NCBI GenBank assembly: GCA_003561815.1
Contig: PWVP01000233.1
Span: 1-6,003 of the forward strand
DNA from: Campylobacterota bacterium
Lineage (GTDB): Bacteria; Campylobacterota; Campylobacteria; Campylobacterales; SZUA-545
Length of the DNA stretch: 6,003 nucleotides
Direction of reading: 5' to 3'
Shown here: one piece after another, positions 1 through 5,018 of the stretch
How the letters are laid out: each line of letters begins with the position of its first letter
Numbering within the stretch: the stretch's first letter is position 1
The notes under the pieces: generated by a model
What the model saw: the letters and a program-made list of their open reading frames with translations, nothing else
What the model was told of the DNA's origin: nothing
The model's database searches: none
Position numbers and translations under genes: made by a program

Positions 1-1553
1 ATGTGGATTTCTCCCATGAGGTGAGTAAATCGCTCATCTCCAGTGAAGGGGCGCTTCTGGTGGTGGATGCCACCCAAGGGGTGCAGGCGCAGACGATCGC
101 CAACTGCTATCTGGCGCTGGAGAACAATGTCGAGATGATTCCGGTGATCAATAAGATCGACCTGCCCAGCGCCGATGTGGAGCGGGTCAAAGCCGAGATC
201 GAAGAGGTGATTGGTGTGGACTGCTCCGGTGCGGCGCTGGTTTCGGCCAAAGCGGGACTGGGGATTGCGGAGCTCATCGACATCATCGTCGATCGCGTTC
301 CGCCCCCGCAGGGGGATTCAGAGGCCACCACCAAAGCACTGATTTATGATAGCTGGTTTGATAACTACCTGGGCGCTCTGGCGCTGGTACGGGTCTTTGA
401 TGGGCAGCTGAAAAAGGGTCAGAAGATCCGGGTGATGGCGGCGGGTAAAGAGCATGAGATTCAGCAGCTCTACTATCCGCACCCCATCGCCCAGATCCCC
501 ACACAGGCGATCGAGAGTGGCGAGATCGGCGTGGTGGTGCTGGGGATTAAAACCGTCGATGATGTGCGTGTCGGTGATACCATGACCGATGCCAAAAACC
601 CCGCTAAAGAGCCGGTCGCCCGCTATCAGGAGGCGACGCCGTATGTCTTTGCCGGACTCTTTCCGATCGATGCGGATCAGTTTGAGGATCTGCGCGAGGC
701 GCTGGAGAAGCTCAAGCTCAACGACTCGAGCATCTCCTACACCCCCGAAACCTCCGCTGCGCTGGGGTTTGGTTTCCGTGTCGGCTTTTTGGGTCTGCTT
801 CACATGGAGGTGATTAAGGAGCGTCTGGAGCGGGAGTTTGGGCTCGATCTCATCGCCACCGCACCGAGTGTGACCTATGAGGTGGATACCACCCGGGGCG
901 AGACGCTACACATCTCCAACCCCACCGAACTGCCCGAGGTGCAGCATATCGCCGAGATCCGTGAGCCCTATGTGCGCGGCACGGTGATCGTCCCCCATGA
1001 GTTTGTGGGCAACATGATCACGCTTTTGAATAACAAGCGGGGCGTGCAGGAGCGGATGGACTATCTGGGCACCGATCGGGTGATGCTGGTCTATGCGATT
1101 CCGCTCAATGAGGTGGTCTCTGATTTTTACGATAAGCTCAAAAGCCTCTCGAAGGGGTATGCCAGCTTCGATTATGAGCCGATCGAGTATCGACCGGGCA
1201 ATCTGGTCAAGCTGGATCTGCGCGTGGCCGGTGAGCCGGTGGATGCGCTCTGTCTGATTGTGGATCGCACCAAGGCCGAAAGCCGGGGCCGGGAGCTGAC
1301 GGCCAAGATGAAGGAGCTGATCGATCGGCAGCTCTTTGAGGTGGCGATCCAGGCGAGTATCGGCAATCGCATCATCGCCCGGGAGACGGTCAAGTCGGTG
1401 GGCAAGAATGTCACCGCCAAGTGTTACGGCGGCGATATCACCCGCAAACGAAAGCTTCTGGAGAAGCAAAAAGAGGGCAAAAAGCGGATGAAGGCGATTG
1501 GGAAGGTGAGCATCCCGCAGGAGGCATTTTTGGCGGTTTTAAAGATTGACTAA
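1..1553 (+). CDS. lepA: Elongation factor 4 (LepA), 5' end missing
   Basis: LepA/EF4 is a ribosome-dependent translational GTPase that back-translocates or remodels stalled ribosomes and helps 30S biogenesis; it is cytoplasmic or membrane-associated. 516 residues are visible. The family is about 600 long, so roughly 80 N-terminal residues, including the P-loop, lie before the window. The GTG at 3 is an internal Val, not a start: bases 1-2 (AT) fit the last two bases of the His codon in the G3 motif DTPGH, followed by VDFSHEV. G4 is NKID at visible residues 50-53 and G5 is SAK at 81-83. A beta-barrel domain follows (about 110-195), then the EF-G-like segment GFRVGFLGLLHMEV (257-270), DFYDKLKSLSKGYASFDYE (374-392) and the LepA-specific C-terminal domain with CYGGDITRKRKLLEKQKEGK (474-493). 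That domain separates LepA from EF-G and TypA. The stop is TAA at 1551-1553. No clear terminator follows, so some read-through into rplU is possible. Confidence 0.97.
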   Translation, partial: VDFSHEVSKSLISSEGALLVVDATQGVQAQTIANCYLALENNVEMIPVINKIDLPSADVERVKAEIEEVIGVDCSGAALVSAKAGLGIAELIDIIVDRVPPPQGDSEATTKALIYDSWFDNYLGALALVRVFDGQLKKGQKIRVMAAGKEHEIQQLYYPHPIAQIPTQAIESGEIGVVVLGIKTVDDVRVGDTMTDAKNPAKEPVARYQEATPYVFAGLFPIDADQFEDLREALEKLKLNDSSISYTPETSAALGFGFRVGFLGLLHMEVIKERLEREFGLDLIATAPSVTYEVDTTRGETLHISNPTELPEVQHIAEIREPYVRGTVIVPHEFVGNMITLLNNKRGVQERMDYLGTDRVMLVYAIPLNEVVSDFYDKLKSLSKGYASFDYEPIEYRPGNLVKLDLRVAGEPVDALCLIVDRTKAESRGRELTAKMKELIDRQLFEVAIQASIGNRIIARETVKSVGKNVTAKCYGGDITRKRKLLEKQKEGKKRMKAIGKVSIPQEAFLAVLKID

Positions 1554-1556
1554 GCC

Positions 1557-1570
1557 GCATTTTAGAATGC
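1557..1570. other. Small inverted repeat just upstream of the rplU -10 box
   Basis: GCATT-TTAG-AATGC is a perfect 5-base inverted repeat with a 4-base centre, four bases after the lepA stop codon. It ends six bases before the TATAAT box, so it covers the -35 to -14 side of the proposed promoter. It could be a protein-binding site or a very weak hairpin at the end of lepA. A 5-base arm is short enough to occur by chance, and no U-tract follows it. Confidence 0.25.
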
Positions 1571-1571
1571 T

Positions 1572-1589
1572 TGCTCTATAATCGCGCTC
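1572..1589 (+). promoter_or_regulatory. Probable sigma-70 promoter for rplU-rpmA
   Basis: A perfect TATAAT lies at 1577-1582 in the 70-base gap between lepA and rplU. Transcription would begin near 1589, giving a leader of about 35 bases. No good -35 box stands at the usual distance; the nearest TTGACT (1546-1551) is 25 bases away, which is too far. This agrees with what is known of Campylobacterota sigma-70 promoters, which depend on the -10 box and AT-rich upstream sequence rather than on a -35 hexamer. The leader is too short for a large riboswitch or ribosomal-protein leader structure. Confidence 0.6.
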
Positions 1590-1611
1590 TTAATTTCTGG
1601 TGATTCCTATC

Positions 1612-1616
1612 AAAGG
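1612..1616 (+). promoter_or_regulatory. Ribosome binding site of rplU
   Basis: AAAGG lies 7 bases before the ATG at 1624. It supports that start over the in-frame GTG at 1600, which would add eight residues not seen in the L21 family and which lies too close to the predicted transcription start to have its own binding site. Confidence 0.7.
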
Positions 1617-1623
1617 TAAAAGA

Positions 1624-1935
1624 ATGTACGCAATTATTAAGGCGGATGGCCGCCAATATAAAGTGAGTCAGGGTGATATCATCTGCTTTGACAAGATGAG
1701 CAAAGAGCCCAAAGAGAGCGTTGAGTTTGATCAGGTTCTGATGATCAACAACGATGGCAAAGCCACAGTCGGCACCCCTCTGGTCTCCGGCGCAAAAGTC
1801 AAAGGTGAGGTGATCAACGAGGGGCGCGATAAGAAGGTGGTGATCTTTAAAAAGCGCCGCCGTAAAGATAGTAAGCTTAAGCGCGGTTTCCGCCGCAGCT
1901 TTACCCGCGTGCGCATTACCGAGATCGCAAACTAA
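1624..1935 (+). CDS. rplU: 50S ribosomal protein L21
   Basis: L21 (bL21) is a 50S subunit protein that binds 23S rRNA. The 103-residue product has the family length and opens with the standard MYAIIK..GRQYKV. It continues with the internal GAKVKGEVINEG stretch (57-68) and the basic C-terminal rRNA-binding signature KKRRRKDSKLKRGFRRSFTR (77-96). The classical GHRQ of that signature reads GFRR here; I infer lineage variation, with no sign of damage. The ATG at 1624 is chosen over GTG 1600 because the family starts at this Met and a binding site precedes it. rpmA follows after 11 bases, the near-universal rplU-rpmA pairing. Transcription probably starts at the TATAAT promoter in the preceding gap. 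Confidence 0.98.
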   Translation: MYAIIKADGRQYKVSQGDIICFDKMSKEPKESVEFDQVLMINNDGKATVGTPLVSGAKVKGEVINEGRDKKVVIFKKRRRKDSKLKRGFRRSFTRVRITEIAN

Positions 1936-1940
1936 AGGAG
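1934..1940 (+). promoter_or_regulatory. Strong ribosome binding site of rpmA
   Basis: AAAGGAG overlaps the last two bases of the rplU stop codon and sits 6 bases before the rpmA ATG. It is the best Shine-Dalgarno match in the window, as expected for an abundant ribosomal protein. Confidence 0.85.
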
Positions 1941-1946
1941 TAAACC

Positions 1947-2207
1947 ATGGCACATAAAAAAGGACAGGGTAGTACCCAGAATAACCGGGATTCGGCTGGA
2001 CGCCGCCTCGGGGTTAAAAAGTTCGCCGGTGAGGTGGTTCGTGCCGGGAACATCATCGTGCGTCAGCGCGGTACCCGCATCCGTCCGGGCGACAATGTCG
2101 GCATGGGCAAGGATCACACCCTTTTTGCGCTTGTGGATGGTCAGGTGGCTTTCGGCCACTTCAGTGCCGATCGCAAAAAGGTCTCCGTCGTCCCCGCTTC
2201 TGCCTAA
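1947..2207 (+). CDS. rpmA: 50S ribosomal protein L27
   Basis: L27 (bL27) sits near the peptidyl-transferase centre, where its N-terminal tail reaches toward the tRNA acceptor ends. The 86-residue product begins directly with MAHKKGQGST, so the tail is in its mature form and there is no N-terminal extension of the kind removed by Prp protease in Firmicutes. Conserved landmarks are NNRDSAGRRLGVKKFAG (12-28), VRQRGT (38-43) and GDNVGMGKDHTLFALVDG (48-65). The start is ATG with a very good binding site. It lies directly behind rplU and is almost certainly co-transcribed with it. The downstream gap of 81 bases is the longest within the cluster. Confidence 0.98.
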   Translation: MAHKKGQGSTQNNRDSAGRRLGVKKFAGEVVRAGNIIVRQRGTRIRPGDNVGMGKDHTLFALVDGQVAFGHFSADRKKVSVVPASA

Positions 2208-2224
2208 GCCACCCTTGAATCGTC

Positions 2225-2245
2225 GGCCCCCTCTGGCGGGGGGCC
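2225..2245 (+). terminator. GC-rich hairpin after rpmA, possible attenuator
   Basis: GGCCCCC (2225-2231) pairs perfectly with GGGGGCC (2239-2245), giving a stem of seven G:C pairs with a 7-base loop. It lies 17 bases after the rpmA stop. A U-tract does not follow at once; the nearest T5 is at 2271-2275, 25 bases on. It is therefore not a standard intrinsic terminator. It may protect the 3' end of the rplU-rpmA message, act as a partial terminator or serve as a processing site. The hairpin is seen directly; its role is inferred. Confidence 0.5.
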
Positions 2246-2280
2246 ACCCCTCTTTACCCCTCCTCCTATATTTTTACAAA
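2244..2280 (+). promoter_or_regulatory. G-less, pyrimidine-rich spacer, possible Rho-loading region
   Basis: These 37 bases contain no G at all: 16 C, 13 T and 8 A. The stretch starts on the 3' arm of the hairpin and runs to the obgE ribosome binding site. In a GC-rich genome this is striking. C-rich, G-poor, unstructured RNA is the known hallmark of Rho utilisation sites, so it could cut transcription between the ribosomal-protein genes and obgE. It could equally just keep the obgE initiation region open. It is shorter than typical full rut sites. Confidence 0.35.
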
Positions 2281-2288
2281 GGTGCGCC

Positions 2289-3374
2289 GTGTTTATCGAT
2301 AGTGTCGAGATTACCGTAGCCTCCGGTAAAGGGGGTCCGGGTTGTGTCGCGTTTCGCCGGGAGAAGTTTATCACCCAGGGCGGCCCTGAGGGGGGCGATG
2401 GCGGACGCGGTGGCGATCTGATCTTTGAGGTGGACAACAACACCGATACCCTCTCGCACTACCGGGGCAATAAAAGCTACCGCGCCCCCAATGGTCGTCC
2501 TGGCGGCAGCAAAAATATGACCGGAAAATCGGCTGAGCCGCTGGTACTAAAGGTGCCGCCTGGCACACAGGTGTGGGACATCGACTCTGAAGAGCTGCTG
2601 CTGGATCTGACAGAGGCAGGACGCCGTGAGCGGCTGCTTAAAGGGGGCAAGGGCGGGCTAGGCAACAGCCACTTTAAATCCTCCACCAATCAGCGCCCCA
2701 CCTATGCCCAGCCCGGTGAGCCCGGTGAGCAAAGACGGGTGCGTCTGGAGCTAAAATCGATCGCCGATGTGGGGCTGGTAGGCTTTCCCAATGTGGGCAA
2801 ATCGACCCTGATTAGCACCCTGAGCCACGCTAAGCCCCGCGTGGCCGATTATGAGTTTACCACCTTGACGCCGGCGCTAGGCGTAGTGAATGTAAGCGAG
2901 TACAGCAGCTTCGTGATGGCGGATATTCCCGGTATTTTAGACGGCGCCAGTCAGGGGCGGGGACTGGGTCTGGAGTTTCTGCGTCACATTGAGCGCACGC
3001 GTATACTGCTCTTTGTGCTCGATGCGGTGAGCTACCGACCCCTTAAGGAGCAGTATATGGCCCTTAAGGAGGAGCTTGCCTGCTACTCTGCCGAGCTGGC
3101 CGCGCGCCCTTACGGCATAGTCTTTACGCGGGTGGATGCCGATCCGGCCGAGGCGAAGGCGCGCATGGAGGGCTTTTTAGGGGAGCAGGGGCTCACGCCC
3201 AGCGCCACGGAGCGCTTTTTGGAGTGTGAGCTGCCCCTTTATGCCCCTAAGGAGGCGCAGCAGCCGGTCTTTGCCCTGCCCATTAGTGCGGTGGCGGGCT
3301 TTAACCTCAAACCCCTTGTCTACGCCCTGGAGGCGCTGGTGGTGCAGGAGCGGCGCGATGCGGATCGTCCTTAA
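2289..3374 (+). CDS. obgE: GTPase ObgE/CgtA, ribosome assembly
   Basis: Obg is an essential GTPase that binds the 50S subunit during late assembly and links ribosome production to growth and stress. The 361-residue product has the glycine-rich Obg fold (about 1-158; for example KGGPGCVAFRREKF 14-27 and GGKGGLGNSHFKSSTNQRP 119-137), then the G domain. The P-loop is GFPNVGKST (165-173), switch I is FTTLTP (190-195), G3 is DIPG (212-215) and G5 is SA (333-334). G4 reads TRVD (280-283) where NKxD is usual, and the G4-G5 stretch is longer than in E. coli-type Obg. There is no C-terminal OCT domain, which is optional in the family. The start is GTG at 2289 with AAAGG six bases upstream; MFIDSVEI matches the family N-terminus. 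It overlaps proB by 17 bases. Confidence 0.97.
   Translation: MFIDSVEITVASGKGGPGCVAFRREKFITQGGPEGGDGGRGGDLIFEVDNNTDTLSHYRGNKSYRAPNGRPGGSKNMTGKSAEPLVLKVPPGTQVWDIDSEELLLDLTEAGRRERLLKGGKGGLGNSHFKSSTNQRPTYAQPGEPGEQRRVRLELKSIADVGLVGFPNVGKSTLISTLSHAKPRVADYEFTTLTPALGVVNVSEYSSFVMADIPGILDGASQGRGLGLEFLRHIERTRILLFVLDAVSYRPLKEQYMALKEELACYSAELAARPYGIVFTRVDADPAEAKARMEGFLGEQGLTPSATERFLECELPLYAPKEAQQPVFALPISAVAGFNLKPLVYALEALVVQERRDADRP
3346..3350 (+). promoter_or_regulatory. Ribosome binding site of proB inside obgE
   Basis: AGGAG lies 7 bases before the proB ATG at 3358, within the last codons of obgE. It supports the 3358 start over frame extensions reaching further into obgE, and it suggests translational coupling. 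Confidence 0.7.
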
Positions 3375-4119
3375 GGTCGGATCCTCCACGCTCACAGAGG
3401 GGGGGCAGCTCTCTTTGGCGCGCATCGATGCGCTTGCTGAGCTGATGGCCAGCCTCCACCCCCACCATGAGCTGCTATTGGTCAGCTCCGGCGCCGTGGC
3501 GGCCGGATCGGGCGTGGTGCCGGGCTTGAGCCGTGAAAACACCGCCGATCGTCAGGCGATGGCGGCGGTGGGCCAAGCGCTTTTGATGCGCCACTACGCC
3601 AAAAGCTTTGAGCCGCACGGGATTCGCGTGGCGCAGATCCTGCTCACAAAGGATGACTTCAACTCCTTTAGCCACTCGGAGAATGCCAAAAGCGCGATCG
3701 GCACTCTTTTAAGACATAAGGTGATTCCGATCGTCAACGAAAACGACACGGTGGTGATCGATGAGCTGCTGCGCGGGGATAACGATCAGCTCTCAGCGAA
3801 GGTGGCCTTCCATTTTGATGCGGATCTGCTGGTGATCTTATCGGATATCGATGGCTACTATGATCACAACCCTAAAACCCATCCCAAGGCGAAACGACTC
3901 TCCTGTGTGCACACCATCTCGGCAGAGGCGCTTAACGCCCTGCCAAGCCCCAATGGAGATTTTGCCACGGGGGGGATTGTGACCAAGCTCAAAGCGGCGG
4001 ATTTTTTGATGCAGCGGGGCAAACAGATGTTTCTGGCCAGCGGCTTCGATCTCAAGCCGGTTCGCCGCTTTCTGCTAGAGGGCGCACAGGAGGGGGGGAC
4101 GCTCTTTTGTCCACGCTAA
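3358..4119 (+). CDS. proB: Glutamate 5-kinase, short form without PUA domain
   Basis: ProB phosphorylates L-glutamate with ATP to gamma-glutamyl phosphate, the first and usually proline-inhibited step of proline synthesis; ProA and ProC act next and are not in this window. The 253 residues form a single amino-acid-kinase domain. It shows the ATP-site MRIVLKVGSS (1-10), VSSGAVAAG (42-50), VNENDTV (126-132), the GDNDQLSA patch (140-147), LSDIDGYYD (161-169) and ATGGIVTKLKAA (203-214). The C-terminal PUA domain of the E. coli enzyme (367 residues) is absent, as in other short bacterial forms; the natural ending GGTLF argues against truncation. The ATG at 3358 is chosen because the family starts just before the KVGSS strand and AGGAG precedes it. 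Earlier in-frame starts would add 44 residues read out of frame from obgE. Three G7 tracts (3399-3405, 3969-3975, 4092-4098) fall in Gly-Gly codons. Confidence 0.96.
   Translation: MRIVLKVGSSTLTEGGQLSLARIDALAELMASLHPHHELLLVSSGAVAAGSGVVPGLSRENTADRQAMAAVGQALLMRHYAKSFEPHGIRVAQILLTKDDFNSFSHSENAKSAIGTLLRHKVIPIVNENDTVVIDELLRGDNDQLSAKVAFHFDADLLVILSDIDGYYDHNPKTHPKAKRLSCVHTISAEALNALPSPNGDFATGGIVTKLKAADFLMQRGKQMFLASGFDLKPVRRFLLEGAQEGGTLFCPR
3399..3405 (+). repeat. G7 homopolymer near the start of proB
   Basis: Seven G in a row span codons 14-16 (Glu-Gly-Gly) of proB, a variable loop just after the first strand. A one-base slip here would abolish almost the whole enzyme. Confidence 0.9.
3969..3975 (+). 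repeat. G7 homopolymer in the ProB TGG motif
   Basis: Seven G in a row span codons 204-206 (Thr-Gly-Gly) of the conserved kinase motif that precedes IVTK. The two glycines are both coded GGG although other Gly codons were available. Confidence 0.9.
4088..4098 (+). promoter_or_regulatory. Purine-rich ribosome binding region for fmt, with G7 tract
   Basis: AGGAGG at 4088-4093 runs into a G7 tract (4092-4098) near the 3' end of proB. The core AGGAGG lies 13 bases before the TTG at 4107, somewhat long; a GAGGGGGG register would give 8 bases. Together they support a start near 4107 rather than at the ATG at 4131. A change in the length of the G-run would alter both the last ProB codons and this spacing. 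Confidence 0.5.
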
Positions 4120-5018
4120 GGGCGATCTACATGGGGACACCCGCCTATGCGGCCACCATCTTGAGCGATCTGCTCACCGCCGATACGCTGGAGATGGTTC
4201 TGGTGGTCACTCAGCCCGATCGCCCTGTGGGGCGAAAGGGGGTGCTCACCCCCCCGCCGGTCAAACAGGTAGCCCAGCAGGCCGGTCTGGATCTGGCGCA
4301 GCCTGAGCGCTTAGATGAGATAGTCGATCGGATCGCCTATTTAAAGCCGGATCTGATTGTGGTAGCCGCCTATGGGCAGATTCTCTCTTCTGCTGTGCTT
4401 TCGATCGCACCGTGCTACAACCTGCACGCCTCGCTGCTGCCAGCACACCGTGGGGCGGCCCCTGTGCAGGCGAGCCTCCTGCGCCAAGAGCCGCTCACAG
4501 GCATGACGCTGATGCAGATGGAAAAGGGGCTGGATACCGGTCCGATGCTGGCGTTTAACCTGATCGCCACCGCCGGACACCAGGCGGCCAGCCTCACAGA
4601 GCAGCTTGAACAGAGTGGCGCTTCGCTTCTGCTCTCGGCCCTGAAGCGTTACGATCGGCTGCGCCCGCTGCGCCAGCACAGCTGCGACGCCAATCTGGTG
4701 CGTAAAGTCAAAAAACAAGATGGCGCCACCGATTTTAAGCGCAGCAGCCAGGAGCTCTGTAGCCGCTTTCGGGCCTACACCCCCTGGCCGGGCCTCTTTT
4801 TAGAGAGTGGGCTTGTGCTGGTGGCGCTTAAGCCGGGGCGAGCAGAGGGGCGCTTTACTCCCGGCGAAATTTTAGCGATCCAGGCAGAGGCGATCGAGGT
4901 GGGCACGCTGCAGGGGAGTGTCTGGATCGAGCGGCTGCAGGCCCCCTCCAAAAAGCCCGTCGCAGCGGCGAGCTATCTTAATGGAAAGCGGTTGGGCGTT
5001 GGAGATACGCTGGTTTGA
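4107..5018 (+). CDS. fmt: Methionyl-tRNA formyltransferase
   Basis: Fmt transfers a formyl group from 10-formyltetrahydrofolate to Met-tRNA(fMet), which makes the initiator tRNA. The 303-residue product has family length. Its Rossmann-like catalytic domain opens with IYMGTPAYAATIL (7-19). The catalytic triad known from E. coli (Asn, His, Asp) is present as N105 and H107 in NLHASLLPAHRGAAPV (105-120) and D143 in GLDTGPML (141-148). The linker region VRKVKKQDGATDF (198-210) and FRAYTPWPG (221-229) match the family, and the C-terminal tRNA-binding barrel ends with LNGKRLGVGDTLV. The start is TTG 4107, overlapping proB by 13 bases: it supplies the complete first strand, whereas the ATG at 4131 would begin at MGTP and lose that strand. 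I see no closer ATG or GTG. The start is inferred; the gene identity is firm. Confidence 0.95.
   Translation: MSTLRAIYMGTPAYAATILSDLLTADTLEMVLVVTQPDRPVGRKGVLTPPPVKQVAQQAGLDLAQPERLDEIVDRIAYLKPDLIVVAAYGQILSSAVLSIAPCYNLHASLLPAHRGAAPVQASLLRQEPLTGMTLMQMEKGLDTGPMLAFNLIATAGHQAASLTEQLEQSGASLLLSALKRYDRLRPLRQHSCDANLVRKVKKQDGATDFKRSSQELCSRFRAYTPWPGLFLESGLVLVALKPGRAEGRFTPGEILAIQAEAIEVGTLQGSVWIERLQAPSKKPVAAASYLNGKRLGVGDTLV
4249..4255 (-). repeat. C7 homopolymer in fmt (G7 on the minus strand)
   Basis: Seven C span codons 48-50 (Thr-Pro-Pro) of fmt, in the KGVLTPPPVK stretch, a conserved segment of the formyl-donor domain. It is the fourth 7-base G or C run within about 860 bases. Confidence 0.9.

Noticed and set aside
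318..803. Long minus-strand open frame opposite lepA (161 codons)
   Set aside because: It mirrors the highly conserved LepA coding strand, has no recognisable motif, and is explained by GC-rich codon bias.
906..1469. Long minus-strand open frame opposite lepA (187 codons)
   Set aside because: Antisense shadow of the conserved LepA C-terminal half; the translation shows no family features.
1546..1551. TTGACT as the -35 box of the rplU promoter
   Set aside because: It lies 25 bases from the TATAAT, too far for sigma-70 spacing, and it is the end of the lepA coding sequence (Ile-Asp-stop).
1583..1623. Ribosomal-protein leader or riboswitch before rplU
   Set aside because: The leader from the predicted start is about 35 bases, and I see no stable structure in it.
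2267..2272. TATATT as a promoter for obgE
   Set aside because: Transcription would start at about 2279, inside the obgE binding site, and there is no upstream support; it is more likely part of the G-less spacer.
2029..2319. Plus-strand open frame across rpmA, the spacer and the obgE start
   Set aside because: It overlaps two certain genes in another frame, and its sequence is low-complexity and unlike any known protein.
3226..3357. In-frame extension of proB upstream of 3358
   Set aside because: It would read 44 residues out of frame through obgE; the family starts at MRIVLKVGSS, and a binding site precedes 3358.
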